Assembly (NCBI GenBank): GCA_020848835.1
Contig: JADLHJ010000022.1
Span: 124,001-188,000 of the forward strand
Length of the DNA: 64,000 nt
Origin: Candidatus Hydrogenedentota bacterium
Lineage (GTDB): Bacteria > Hydrogenedentota > Hydrogenedentia > Hydrogenedentales > SLHB01
Direction of reading: 5' to 3'
Shown one piece after another: positions 1 to 9,049 of this stretch (position 1 is its first letter; every line of letters starts with the position of its first letter). The notes beneath the pieces are model-generated. The model was not told the origin of the DNA. It saw nothing but the letters and a program-made list of their open reading frames with translations, and searched no databases. A program made the position numbers and the translations under genes.

Positions 1-2
1 AC

Positions 3-749
3 TTTTTCTACACCCCCTTGGTGCTGAATCCGACGATGAAATCCGTGCTCTTTGTTGGGCTTGGCGGTGGTACCGGGCCGAAAGCATTTCTTAAACATTT
101 TCCAGACATGAAGATTGAGGTATCGGAGATCGATCCCGCCGTAGTGAAGGTGGCAAAGAAATACTTTGAAGTTCCCGAAGTTTCGCGCCTGCGCATTGTC
201 ACCATCGATGGACGCACTTTTATCCAGCGGTCCAAGCAAACCTATGGCGCGATCATCATGGATGCCTACGCATCCGGTCCGAACGGCGCGTATCTCCCCT
301 ACCATCTCGCCACGGAAGAATTTTTTAACGCCGCGAAAGAGCGCCTCGAAAATGGCGGTTGCCTCGTCTACAACGTAATGGGCGAATACGGCGGATCCAA
401 CGACAAGATCGTGAGGGGCATGGTGAAAACTTTGGAAGCCGTTTTTCAGCATGTCTACGTTTTCCAGGCGGAATCCAGTTGGAATACTGTATTCATCGCG
501 CAAAAGATCGACCACACCAAGCTCGCAGCGAACGGCACCGTCGAGGGCAAAGTGTGGCCCGAGGGACCGTGGCTGGCGCACCCCGCCAACCTGAGCGATC
601 TCGCCGCCAAACTAATCGCTCAAGATAAAAAGTTTCCTGCGGACTTCGTAAAGCGCCTGACGCAGTTCTCCGCCGCCAGCAGCGCTCCGCGCGACGGCAC
701 GTTATACACGGATAACAACGCGCCGGTGGATATCGCACAGGGCCGTTAG
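3..749 (+). CDS. Spermidine synthase-like SAM-dependent methyltransferase, 5' truncated
   Basis: The frame is open to the left window edge, so the N-terminus lies outside; 248 residues are visible. Near the start is a SAM-binding Rossmann glycine loop (LFVGLGGGTG), followed by the acidic ribose-binding turn (VSEIDPAVV), then IIMDAYASG and LPYHLATEEFF, which is the pattern of the spermidine/spermine synthase family. That family transfers an aminopropyl group from decarboxylated SAM to putrescine, but many bacterial members fused to membrane domains have unknown substrates. No speD or polyamine gene is nearby, so the substrate is open. It runs convergently into the LysR gene, with 6 bp between the stop codons. 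Confidence 0.75.
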   Translation, partial: FFYTPLVLNPTMKSVLFVGLGGGTGPKAFLKHFPDMKIEVSEIDPAVVKVAKKYFEVPEVSRLRIVTIDGRTFIQRSKQTYGAIIMDAYASGPNGAYLPYHLATEEFFNAAKERLENGGCLVYNVMGEYGGSNDKIVRGMVKTLEAVFQHVYVFQAESSWNTVFIAQKIDHTKLAANGTVEGKVWPEGPWLAHPANLSDLAAKLIAQDKKFPADFVKRLTQFSAASSAPRDGTLYTDNNAPVDIAQGR

Positions 750-755
750 CACCGC

Positions 756-1610
756 TCACAACAGTTTTAAGAATGCCTGCGCGGCGCGTGTTTGATAGGC
801 GCCCTTCCGCCATACCGCGCCTATCGTCACGCGCGGCAATCCCGAGAAGGGCAGCACCGCAAGCTTGTTGTCGCGCGGTGTTATCGTTTCCTTTGGCAAG
901 AAAGAAATGCCGATGCCTTCCGCAACATACCGCTTGATAACTTCAAAGCTGCTCGTGTCGAGCACGACATTGGGCGCAAAATCCCGCTCCGCAAAATAGT
1001 CGCGCAACAATCGTCCCGTACGTGTCACCTCTTCCAATAACAGAATCGGTTCACCGTGCAGGTCGCGGAGCCGAATCACAGGTCTCTTTGAAAGTGCGTG
1101 TCTCTTGGAAACCACGAGCACCAGTTCCTGTTGGAATAGCATGCGTTCTTCCAGTGCCGCGCGGACTGTGGGCAAGGTGAGAATCCCCAAGTCCAAATCG
1201 CCGCGCTCGACCAATGTCGCGATGATTTCCGTGGGGCGATTGACGATATGCAGTTTTGCTTTGGGTTGCTGACGCCGAAAACGCTGCACGATTTTGGGCA
1301 ATATATAGAGGGCAGTAGTATCGCTGGTGCCAAGTCGAAGCTCGCTCGATGCGGTCTCGTCGAAATCGCGCATGGCCGCCCGCAGGGCATCGGCATCGGT
1401 GAGCAGTTTGCGGGCCTGCGCATAAAACAGCGCACCTGCGGGTGTCGGTGCGGCGGTCTTGCGATCGATGAGCGCATGGCCCATTTCGCGCTCCAACGCC
1501 TTAATCTGGTGCGTGACGGCCGGTTGTGTGCGATGCACGCGCACGGCCGCGCTGCGGAAGCTGCCCGTTTCGATAATGGCCTTGAGCGACTGTAACTGAT
1601 CTAAGGTCAT
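756..1610 (-). CDS. LysR-family transcriptional regulator
   Basis: This 284-residue protein has the standard LysR layout. A winged helix-turn-helix occupies about residues 1-60 (SFRSAAVRVHRTQPAVTHQIKALE), a linker helix follows, and a periplasmic-binding-protein-like effector domain runs from about residue 87 to the end. The length is typical of the family. It is transcribed divergently from purM across a 132-bp gap carrying an inverted repeat with T-N11-A geometry, so autoregulation is likely and control of the pur genes possible. The effector cannot be read from the sequence. The CysB/CbbR-like domain order gives no specific pathway. Confidence 0.9.
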   Translation of the reverse strand: MTLDQLQSLKAIIETGSFRSAAVRVHRTQPAVTHQIKALEREMGHALIDRKTAAPTPAGALFYAQARKLLTDADALRAAMRDFDETASSELRLGTSDTTALYILPKIVQRFRRQQPKAKLHIVNRPTEIIATLVERGDLDLGILTLPTVRAALEERMLFQQELVLVVSKRHALSKRPVIRLRDLHGEPILLLEEVTRTGRLLRDYFAERDFAPNVVLDTSSFEVIKRYVAEGIGISFLPKETITPRDNKLAVLPFSGLPRVTIGAVWRKGAYQTRAAQAFLKLL

Positions 1611-1628
1611 TGTTCTACCGATAATAAT

Positions 1629-1657
1629 AATTTATCAGACATATTGATTTAATTCAA
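1629..1657 (-). promoter_or_regulatory. Candidate sigma-70 promoter of the LysR gene
   Basis: On the minus strand TTGAAT (1652-1657) is separated by exactly 17 bases from TAAATT (1629-1634), 19 bases before the LysR start codon. The -35 element overlaps the LysR-type dyad at 1643-1658, as expected for negative autoregulation. Inferred from hexamer match and spacing only. Confidence 0.45.
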
Positions 1658-1658
1658 T
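1643..1658. promoter_or_regulatory. LysR-type operator candidate (T-N11-A dyad)
   Basis: ATTGA (1643-1647) and TCAAT (1654-1658) form an inverted repeat with a T-N11-A core, the signature of LysR-family binding sites. It lies between the divergent LysR gene and purM and overlaps the -35 regions proposed for both, so it could act on either. Confidence 0.5.
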
Positions 1659-1686
1659 TGCTTAATCACCACCATCCACCTATCCT
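1658..1686 (+). promoter_or_regulatory. Candidate sigma-70 promoter of purM-purL-purQ
   Basis: TTGCTT (1658-1663) is followed by a 17-base spacer and TATCCT (1681-1686), which predicts a start about 50 bases before the purM ATG. The -35 element abuts the LysR-type dyad. The hexamers match the consensus only partly, so this is a moderate call. Confidence 0.4.
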
Positions 1687-1742
1687 AATGCCAAATCTTT
1701 TCTCGTGCCGCTGTGCGCACGAACATTCGAGGTGCAGAATCC

Positions 1743-2804
1743 ATGAGCGAAACGAAACCGGGGCTGACTTATCGCGATGCGGGAGTCGATATCGATGCCG
1801 CAGACAAGGCCGTCCGTGAAATTAAAAGCCTGGTCAACAAGACCTTTGACGACCGGGTGCTGTGCGATATCGGCACTTTCGGCGCAATGTACAGCTTGGA
1901 CACCAAGGGCATGGATGAGCCGGTGCTTGTGTCGAGCGTGGATGGCGTTGGCACGAAGATTAAGCTGGCATTCATGACCGGAAAGCACGATACGATCGGC
2001 GTCGATCTTGTTTCCCATTGCGTAAACGACATTCTCGTGCAGGGTGCGAAGCCGCTTTTCTTTCTCGATTATCTCGCGTTTGGAAAGCTGGAGCCGCAGG
2101 TCGTTGTCGAAGTCATTCGTGGCCTTACGAATGGTTGCCGCTATGCCGGATGCGCACTGATCGGCGGCGAGACCGCGGAGATGCCCGGCCTATATCATCC
2201 CGGCGAATACGACATTTCCGGGACTATCGTGGGGGTAGTGGATCGCAAGAAAATCGTCGATGGCTCGACTGTCCGACCGGGCGATGTGATCCTCGGGATA
2301 ACGTCCTCCGGACTACACACAAACGGCTACAGTCTCGCCCGCAAGATCTGCTTTGATGTTGCCAAGCTGGATTGCAACGATCCAATGCCCGGCGTCGACC
2401 GTACCGTCGGCGAGGCATTGTTGGAGCCGCACCGCAGTTATGCGACGGTCATTCGCGTGCTCATGAAAATTGTGAACGTGAAAGGAATGGCGCACATTAC
2501 CGGCGGCGGCATCACCGACAACCTGCCGCGCGCATTGCCACAAGATTGCGGCGCGGAGATCAATCTCGAATCGTGGACCGTGCCGCCAATCTTCGGTTTC
2601 CTGCAACGTACGGGTAATGTCGAACAGTTGGAAATGTTGCGGACCTTCAATTGCGGCATGGGGTATCTTGTCATCGTTTCCGCAGACGAATGCGAGCGCG
2701 CGCTGAAGACGCTCGACCAAGCCGGCAGCGAAGCCCGCCTGATTGGCCGCGTTGTAACGGGCGATCGGCGCGTCTCGTACACGGGAGAGCTCCGCTATGC
2801 CTAA
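1743..2804 (+). CDS. purM: Phosphoribosylformylglycinamidine cyclo-ligase (AIR synthetase)
   Basis: PurM closes the imidazole ring of FGAM with ATP to give AIR, step 5 of de novo purine synthesis. The 353-residue product carries the family signatures YRDAGVDIDA near the N-terminus, SSVDGVGTK, GVDLVSHCVNDILVQGA, GGETAEMPG and HITGGGITDN. The ATG at 1743 is preferred over the upstream in-frame start at 1713 because it begins the conserved sequence and follows the purine-rich CGAGGTG. The stop overlaps the purL start by 8 bases, so translation of the two is probably coupled. The length is normal. Confidence 0.96.
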   Translation: MSETKPGLTYRDAGVDIDAADKAVREIKSLVNKTFDDRVLCDIGTFGAMYSLDTKGMDEPVLVSSVDGVGTKIKLAFMTGKHDTIGVDLVSHCVNDILVQGAKPLFFLDYLAFGKLEPQVVVEVIRGLTNGCRYAGCALIGGETAEMPGLYHPGEYDISGTIVGVVDRKKIVDGSTVRPGDVILGITSSGLHTNGYSLARKICFDVAKLDCNDPMPGVDRTVGEALLEPHRSYATVIRVLMKIVNVKGMAHITGGGITDNLPRALPQDCGAEINLESWTVPPIFGFLQRTGNVEQLEMLRTFNCGMGYLVIVSADECERALKTLDQAGSEARLIGRVVTGDRRVSYTGELRYA

Positions 2805-5793
2805 CACCGCAACGCCCGGCGCGAAGACAATCCCGGTGCATCGCATCGAAGTCGGCATGAAACCGGACCTGCCAGATCCCACCGGCAGCGGTGCGCGCGC
2901 GCGTATCGCCGAAGACCTTGGCGTTCACGTGAACGACGTGCGTGTCATCGACGTATATACGATTCACGCGGACCTGTCGCGCGAAGAACTCGACCTTGTG
3001 CGTCGCGAACTGTTTACCGATCCGATTATTCAAAACTCCGCACTCGATACGATGCTCGCAAGCGACTTTGATTTTGCAGTCGAAGTTGGTTTTCGCCCAG
3101 GCGTGACGGACAACATCGGCAAGAGTTCCGCCGAAGGTATCGCAGACACGATCGGCAGATCGCTCACCGAAGACGAAGCTGTCTACAAGTCCACGCTCTA
3201 CGCCATTAGAGGCGGCGTTAGCGCGGATACCTGCGAACACATCGCCCGTGACCTGCTCGCGAACGGCCTTATTCAACGTTGGGTCGTTAAGTCTGCTGCC
3301 GAGCTGAAATCAGTCGATGGCTACGGCCTGCTTGGATTGCCACTGGTAACCGACCGCAGCAGCGCGGAAGTGCGCACGATCAATCTGAACATCTCCGACG
3401 ACGCGCTGATGACCATCAGCCGCGACGGCATGCTCGCGCTCGATTTCGGCGAGATGAAAGCTATCCAGGCCCATTACCGCGATGCATCCATCGCGCAGTG
3501 GCGCAAACAAGCAGGCCTGCCCGCGCAACCTAATGACATCGAATTGGAGATCCTTGCACAGACCTGGTCGGAACATTGCAAACACAAGATTTTCAATGCC
3601 GTCATCGAATACACGGACGAGACCGGCAAGACGCGTACGATCGACAGTTTGTTCAAGACCTACGTGAAAGCGACGACGGACGAAGTCGGCAAACGCGTCG
3701 ATTGGCTGGTCAGCGTGTTTCACGACAACGCGGGGATCATCAAGTTTGACGAGAACTGGAACTTCGCGCTCAAGGCGGAGACGCACAACAGTCCCTCCGC
3801 GCTCGACCCTTACGGCGGCGCGATCACCGGCATCGTCGGCGTGAACCGCGACGTGCTCGGCGCGGGCCTCGGCTGCCGTTGTATTTTCAACACGGACGTA
3901 TTCTGTTTTGCCACCCCATTCTTCGATGGCGACATTCCTGCGCGCTTGATGCACCCGCGCCGCGTGTTGCGTGGTGTCCATCAGGGCGTGAAAGACGGCG
4001 GCAATCAGAGTGGTATCCCCGATCTGAATGGCGCTATCGTCTTTCACGATCGTTTCCTAGGTAAGCCGCTAGTCTTTTGCGGTACCGGTGGCCTCATTCC
4101 CGCGACAATCAACGGAAAGCCGAGCCACGAAAAATGCGCGAAACCCGGCGATCTCATCGTGATGTGCGGTGGGCGCATCGGTAAAGACGGCATTCATGGC
4201 GCGACTTTTTCGTCTGAAGAACTGCACGAGGGATCGCCCGCGACTGCTGTGCAGATTGGCGATGCCATCACGCAGAAGAAGATGGCGGATTTCCTGCTCG
4301 AAGCGCGCGACCTTGGGTTGTTTTCCAACATTACCGACAACGGCGCGGGCGGGTTGTCGTCGAGCATCGGCGAAATGGCAAAGGGTTCCGGCGGCGCGGT
4401 GGTCCATCTCGATCGTGCGCCGTTGAAATATCCCGGCCTTGCGCCCTGGGAAATATTTCTATCCGAAGCACAAGAGCGCATGACGCTTGGGGTGCCGCCT
4501 GCGAAGAAGGAGGCATTCCTGGATCTCGCCCGCCGACGCGAAGTGGAAGCCACGGTTCTTGGCGAATTCACAAACTCCGGCCGCCTCGAATGTTTTTATG
4601 AGGACAAGCTCATCGGTGCGCTTGACATGCATTTCCTGCATGACGGTGTGCCAAAGATGCACTTGCAGGCGAAGTGGACCCCGCCGACGCCGAAGTCTGA
4701 GATAACGATTCAAACGAGCGATCTTATGGGCGATCTGAAAGCCGTGTTGGGTTCGCTGAATGTGTGCAGCAAAGAACCTTTCGTGCGCATGTACGACCAC
4801 GAAGTACTGGCGCAGAGTGTGCTCAAACAATTTCAGGGTGTCAATCATGACGGGCCCGGCGATGCGGGCGTGATTCGCCCCGTGCCCGGTTCCAAGCGCG
4901 GCATCGCGGTGGCCTGCGGCATCACGCCAAAGTACAGCGATCTCGACGCTTATTGGATGATGGCGAGTTCCGTGGATGAAGCCGTGCGCAATCTTGTCGC
5001 GGTCGGAGCACGCATCAGCACCATCGCCGGCCTAGACAATTTCTGCTGGCCCGATCCGGTGAAGAGCGACAAGACGCCGGACGGCGACTACAAACTCGCG
5101 CAACTCGTGCGCTGCTGCGAAGCGCTCTATGACTTTTGCACGGCCTATGACATCCCTCTGATCAGCGGCAAAGACAGCATGAAAAACGATTACAAGATCG
5201 GCGACACAAAAATCTCGATTCCGCCGACTGTGCTGTTTACCGCCGCGGCGATCATCGACGATGTAACCAAGGTTGTGTCGATGGATGTGAAGCGCGCGGG
5301 CGACGCTGTGTACGTCATAGGCGAAACGCACAACGAAATGGGCGGCAGCGAATACCTCGCGTTGCGCGGCGAACTGGGTGCGAATGTTCCTAAGGTCGAT
5401 GCGAAAAAGGCGCGCGCGCTGTACGAAAAACTTTCGGCGGCGATTGCATCGGGACTTGTGGCGTCGTGTCACGATTGTTCTGATGGCGGCCTTGGCGTTG
5501 CGCTGGCGGAATCAGCGTTTTCTGGCGGCTTCGGAATGGAAATCGAATTGCACGGCGTGGGCGTGGAGAACGATGTGGTCGCATTGTTCAGCGAATCGCA
5601 AAGCCGATTCGTCGTCACGGTCGCCGCGGACAACACAGATGCGTTTGAGGCGGCCATGTCCGGCGCAGCGTTTGCACGCCTGGGCACTACAACGCAGTCA
5701 GACCTTTTCAAAGTTCACGGGGGTGATGGCAAATGGCACGAAGCGCGCCTGGGCGAATTGAAAGCCGCGTGGCAACGCACGCTTAGCCTGTAA
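2797..5793 (+). CDS. purL: Phosphoribosylformylglycinamidine synthase, PurS-PurS-PurL fusion
   Basis: The catalytic subunit converts FGAR to FGAM using ammonia channelled from PurQ. It is 998 residues, far longer than a small-type PurL of about 740. Two PurS-like repeats precede PurL: residues about 7-75 (VHRIEVGMKP...FTDPIIQNS) and about 90-165 (FAVEVGFRPG...LLANGLIQRW). The PurL body starts around residue 200 and shows TWSEHCKHK near 255, then GGAITGIVGVNRD, and later ATP-binding loops such as SGKDSMKND. There is no glutaminase domain; PurQ follows 14 bases downstream as a separate gene. The two PurS copies match the two PurS per PurL known from the Bacillus complex. Confidence 0.95.
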   Translation: MPNTATPGAKTIPVHRIEVGMKPDLPDPTGSGARARIAEDLGVHVNDVRVIDVYTIHADLSREELDLVRRELFTDPIIQNSALDTMLASDFDFAVEVGFRPGVTDNIGKSSAEGIADTIGRSLTEDEAVYKSTLYAIRGGVSADTCEHIARDLLANGLIQRWVVKSAAELKSVDGYGLLGLPLVTDRSSAEVRTINLNISDDALMTISRDGMLALDFGEMKAIQAHYRDASIAQWRKQAGLPAQPNDIELEILAQTWSEHCKHKIFNAVIEYTDETGKTRTIDSLFKTYVKATTDEVGKRVDWLVSVFHDNAGIIKFDENWNFALKAETHNSPSALDPYGGAITGIVGVNRDVLGAGLGCRCIFNTDVFCFATPFFDGDIPARLMHPRRVLRGVHQGVKDGGNQSGIPDLNGAIVFHDRFLGKPLVFCGTGGLIPATINGKPSHEKCAKPGDLIVMCGGRIGKDGIHGATFSSEELHEGSPATAVQIGDAITQKKMADFLLEARDLGLFSNITDNGAGGLSSSIGEMAKGSGGAVVHLDRAPLKYPGLAPWEIFLSEAQERMTLGVPPAKKEAFLDLARRREVEATVLGEFTNSGRLECFYEDKLIGALDMHFLHDGVPKMHLQAKWTPPTPKSEITIQTSDLMGDLKAVLGSLNVCSKEPFVRMYDHEVLAQSVLKQFQGVNHDGPGDAGVIRPVPGSKRGIAVACGITPKYSDLDAYWMMASSVDEAVRNLVAVGARISTIAGLDNFCWPDPVKSDKTPDGDYKLAQLVRCCEALYDFCTAYDIPLISGKDSMKNDYKIGDTKISIPPTVLFTAAAIIDDVTKVVSMDVKRAGDAVYVIGETHNEMGGSEYLALRGELGANVPKVDAKKARALYEKLSAAIASGLVASCHDCSDGGLGVALAESAFSGGFGMEIELHGVGVENDVVALFSESQSRFVVTVAADNTDAFEAAMSGAAFARLGTTTQSDLFKVHGGDGKWHEARLGELKAAWQRTLSL

Positions 5794-5807
5794 GGATTAG
5801 CAACACC

Positions 5808-6599
5808 ATGGCAAAGAAAGTACGCGCACTGGTCCTTACGGGCTACGGCATCAATTGCGACTACGAGACCGCGGACGCTTTTTCGCGCGCGGGAGCAGAA
5901 TCGGCCCGCGTGCATCTCAACGACGTGATCGCCAACCCGGCGATGCTGAAGGACTACCAGATACTTGCAGTGCCCGGCGGGTTTTCATTTGGTGACGACG
6001 TAGCTTCCGGAAAGATCCTCGCGAACCGTCTGCGCTACAAACTAGGCGACGCGCTGAAACAGTTTGTTGCTGATGGAAAGTTGGTCATCGGCATCTGCAA
6101 CGGGTTTCAGGTACTGGTGAAAATGGGCATGCTGCCGATGCTCGATGGGGACTTCCAGCAGGAGGTCACCCTTACGCACAACGATTCCGGCCGCTTCGAG
6201 GATCGTTGGGTCAATCTCCAGGCAACAAAAGACACTCATTGTGTGTGGGTGAAAGGTCTTGACCGGCTCGAACTTCCTATTCGCCATGGTGAAGGCAAAT
6301 TCATTCCGCGCGACGTCTCGGTGCTCGATACGTTGCGCAACAAGGGAATGATCGCGCTACGGTATTGTCGTGCCGACGGAAACGCCGCGCAGGGCCAATT
6401 TCCGGCGAACCCGAATGGTTCGATTGATGACGTAGCCGGGATTTGTGATACGACGGGCCGTGTGTTCGGTTTGATGCCGCACCCCGAAGCGCATACGGAA
6501 CGCACGCATCATCCGCGTTGGACGCGTGAGGATCGGCCTGAGGAAGGAATAGGGTTGCGCGTGTTTCGGAACGCGGTCGAGTACGCGGCAAGCAACTAA
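5808..6599 (+). CDS. purQ: Phosphoribosylformylglycinamidine synthase glutaminase subunit
   Basis: PurQ is the class I glutamine amidotransferase that supplies ammonia to PurL. The 263-residue chain has the nucleophile elbow GICNGFQVL with Cys97, the oxyanion-side motif VPGGFSFGDD, and the C-terminal PHPEAHTE, which carries the catalytic His and Glu. It is the last gene of the purM-purL-purQ run. It is slightly longer than the Bacillus PurQ of about 227 residues, with extra sequence before the catalytic His. Function is clear from motifs and context. Confidence 0.96.
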   Translation: MAKKVRALVLTGYGINCDYETADAFSRAGAESARVHLNDVIANPAMLKDYQILAVPGGFSFGDDVASGKILANRLRYKLGDALKQFVADGKLVIGICNGFQVLVKMGMLPMLDGDFQQEVTLTHNDSGRFEDRWVNLQATKDTHCVWVKGLDRLELPIRHGEGKFIPRDVSVLDTLRNKGMIALRYCRADGNAAQGQFPANPNGSIDDVAGICDTTGRVFGLMPHPEAHTERTHHPRWTREDRPEEGIGLRVFRNAVEYAASN

Positions 6600-6758
6600 T
6601 CACTGAGGGGATCGATTCGAGAAATTCGATTGCGACTACATGTCTGCAAGCAGGGATCTTTCCTCGTGAGAACCCTGAAAATCGGTGCTCCGTAGCGCGT
6701 TTCTTGAGCAGCACAAACATGAAGCTTACGTCACGTGCAATCGAGCATAGGCCTTCAA

Positions 6759-6788
6759 TTGAGCAAACCCCTGCGCTCTGCGTACACT
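6759..6788 (+). promoter_or_regulatory. Weak sigma-70 promoter candidate
   Basis: TTGAGC (6759-6764), an 18-base spacer and TACACT (6783-6788) lie just upstream of the gene starting at 6808, whose ribosome-binding site TGAGGGA follows closely. This predicts a very short leader. The rest of the 208-bp gap after purQ shows nothing else recognisable. Confidence 0.3.
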
Positions 6789-6807
6789 CTCCCCCATTGA
6801 GGGACCG

Positions 6808-8979
6808 ATGATCCTCGTTTACGCAATCACCTTAGGTATGTCGTCCGGCGTGGCCGGACTTTTCGCACGGCAAGCGCTTGGCGAGCAGGGCTACGTTCCC
6901 GGCCTGACACCGGGCGTTATGGTCGCCTGTGGCGTTGCGGCCGTATACGCGGGCTTACAGCTTTTATATGTCGGTGCGATCCGATTCTGCTGGCCTACCA
7001 AGACAAACAGCGCGCTGTTTTTTGAGTGCCTATCGCACGGGGCCGCGCTTTTATTCATCGCGTATTTCGCTCATATAAATCTTGCAAGTGCCGTCATGCG
7101 TCTATTCGACATTGCTGGACTAATTCCGCGCTCAGAAAATGCCGATTGGCAGTCTATTCGATTTCTGGCCATACTAACGGCCCTAAATACGCCGCTTTAC
7201 TTAGTCGCATTTCTTGCCATTCATAGCTCTATCAAAGTTGTCGGCTTTTACGCGATATTGCGTAGTCCTGCTGGTCCGCGTGCGTGGAATGTAATGTGGA
7301 TTGTGGCCGCGCTGCCGCTAATACTCATTGGAGGGCTGCTTTGCAAGGCATGGTTGGGCAGCGTTGAAGAGGCTCGTCCGCGTGCGCCGGAAAATTCAGA
7401 AGTCTTCCGTGCCGGTACCGCCTACGCAAGTGCGCGTGCGCTGCCGGAAGGATCAGTACTCACCGTCAACGCGACCGCGACGCTTGGAAACGTGCTGAAG
7501 TTTGCGTGCGCGAACCCGCCAGATATTGCACTCGAAGACGAACTCGAGGTCGCATATCTGACCGTCGAAATGCGGGGCGAAACAACCGCGCAATACAACG
7601 GCCCGGTCGAACTCAGTGAAGACGGGTGGTCTTATTTCAGCGTGCCCGCGGACAAAGTGCCCCGCAAGATGGATTCGTGTCAGGTGCGGTGGTCCACGGA
7701 AAAAGAGTCCAAATGGCGCAAAGCGGTGGGCGTTTTGCCAGTGCTGACTTCTGAGCGAAAATTGCTCGTTGCGGGTCCGAATGTATGCAGCGCGCCCAGC
7801 GACGAATCCGCTCCAAGTATCGTGATGATTGTTTTCGATGGTCTTGGTTCCGATCGCGTGTCGAGCATGGGTTCCGTGAAAGAAACGACTCCCAATTTGG
7901 ATCGCCTCGCAGAGTCAGCGCTTACCTATCCATTTACGTATACACCCGCACCGGAATCCGCCGCCGCCTGCATGACATTGCTTACCGGCGTGTCGCCGCT
8001 ACGTCATGGTTTTCTCGGCGCGCAATCGGGTCCGCTGCCGGAAACGTACAAGACGCTCGCTGAGGCGTTGCGCGCGGAACGCTATGCGACCGCGGCATTC
8101 ACAGAAGGGGAGAAATGGGGCGATCTCGCGCATGGCAATGGTTTCGAGCGCGGATTTGATCTATATGACGACGGCTACGCCGAGGGAACGCAGGCCAGTG
8201 TTACGCAGGCCGACCAAAAGGCGACAGCAACAGGCTCGCAACAGACGCTGCAAAAAGCGGGAGACTGGATTGGAGCACATGGCGACGCGCGTTTTTTTGC
8301 GTTTGTGCGCGTTTCGGAACTGCGCGATCCGCAGACGCGCGCGAAATATGCCGCAGCCGGGGATACGACGAGCGCGGCAGCTACGACCGCTTACAACACT
8401 GCGATTCAACAGTTAGATCGCAGCGTCGCGGGATTGGTCGCACGCGCCAAGGCCGCATCTCCCGACAAAAAGATTTGTGTAGTGATTTCGTCAGCGCGTG
8501 GAAGTTACCTGGCCGACACGACGGTGCTCGCAGATTGGACCTTACGCGTTCCATTTATTCTCGCCGCGCCGGGTGTTGCGCCCGCGAAACGCAATGAGCT
8601 CGCGAGCCTGGAAGATGTCGCGTCCACAATTGCAAAGTATTTGCACGTTACCCTCGCTCCACTTGCGAGCACTGCCGATCTCATTAACGCTCCTATCGCA
8701 AGAGAACCGATTTCAATGGTGGGTAATCCGCTGGTGCTTAGCGTTCGTAATGCGAATATGCGCCTTGTGTGGTCCACCCAACGCGAGCCGTTTACGATGC
8801 GATCTGCAGGGTTGCCGGCCACGGCGGCATTGTACGATTTGCGGAAGTCGAAGCCGGGGGCAATGTTTGACATCTCGAGGAACAACCCGCAGACGACGAA
8901 AAATTGGACCGACAAGCTGGACCAGTATTTCATGATGCAATGCGAAGGCTGGCAGGCGGACGCGACGGTGGCGAAATAA
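6808..8979 (+). CDS. Membrane-anchored sulfatase/alkaline-phosphatase-fold protein
   Basis: The 723-residue protein has about five N-terminal membrane segments (residues 1-190), an extracytoplasmic linker (about 190-335), then an alkaline-phosphatase-superfamily domain. That domain begins SIVMIVFDGLGSDRV, whose Asp is the first metal ligand, and continues TPNLDRLAESA and LLTGVSPLRHG. Where sulfatases carry Cys/Ser in C/S-x-P-S-R, this protein reads SAAAC with Ser384 at the nucleophile position and no Pro or Arg. It is therefore unlikely to be matured to formylglycine by the usual route and may be a phosphodiesterase or transferase acting on lipid or polysaccharide. The substrate is unknown. 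Confidence 0.75.
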   Translation: MILVYAITLGMSSGVAGLFARQALGEQGYVPGLTPGVMVACGVAAVYAGLQLLYVGAIRFCWPTKTNSALFFECLSHGAALLFIAYFAHINLASAVMRLFDIAGLIPRSENADWQSIRFLAILTALNTPLYLVAFLAIHSSIKVVGFYAILRSPAGPRAWNVMWIVAALPLILIGGLLCKAWLGSVEEARPRAPENSEVFRAGTAYASARALPEGSVLTVNATATLGNVLKFACANPPDIALEDELEVAYLTVEMRGETTAQYNGPVELSEDGWSYFSVPADKVPRKMDSCQVRWSTEKESKWRKAVGVLPVLTSERKLLVAGPNVCSAPSDESAPSIVMIVFDGLGSDRVSSMGSVKETTPNLDRLAESALTYPFTYTPAPESAAACMTLLTGVSPLRHGFLGAQSGPLPETYKTLAEALRAERYATAAFTEGEKWGDLAHGNGFERGFDLYDDGYAEGTQASVTQADQKATATGSQQTLQKAGDWIGAHGDARFFAFVRVSELRDPQTRAKYAAAGDTTSAAATTAYNTAIQQLDRSVAGLVARAKAASPDKKICVVISSARGSYLADTTVLADWTLRVPFILAAPGVAPAKRNELASLEDVASTIAKYLHVTLAPLASTADLINAPIAREPISMVGNPLVLSVRNANMRLVWSTQREPFTMRSAGLPATAALYDLRKSKPGAMFDISRNNPQTTKNWTDKLDQYFMMQCEGWQADATVAK

Positions 8980-9015
8980 CGGTGCGTGATGCGAAAAGAG
9001 GCGTCGCAACGAGTG

Positions 9016-9041
9016 CCTTCCCAAGACGGAGCTTGGGAAGG
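9016..9041. terminator. Palindrome between convergent genes
   Basis: CCTTCCCAAG and its exact complement flank a 6-base loop, giving a perfect 10-bp stem between the convergent ends of the sulfatase-like gene and the oxidoreductase gene. Neither side has a T-run, so it may be a bidirectional terminator or a dispersed palindrome rather than a classical intrinsic terminator. Confidence 0.4.
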
Positions 9042-9049
9042 AGTTGGGA

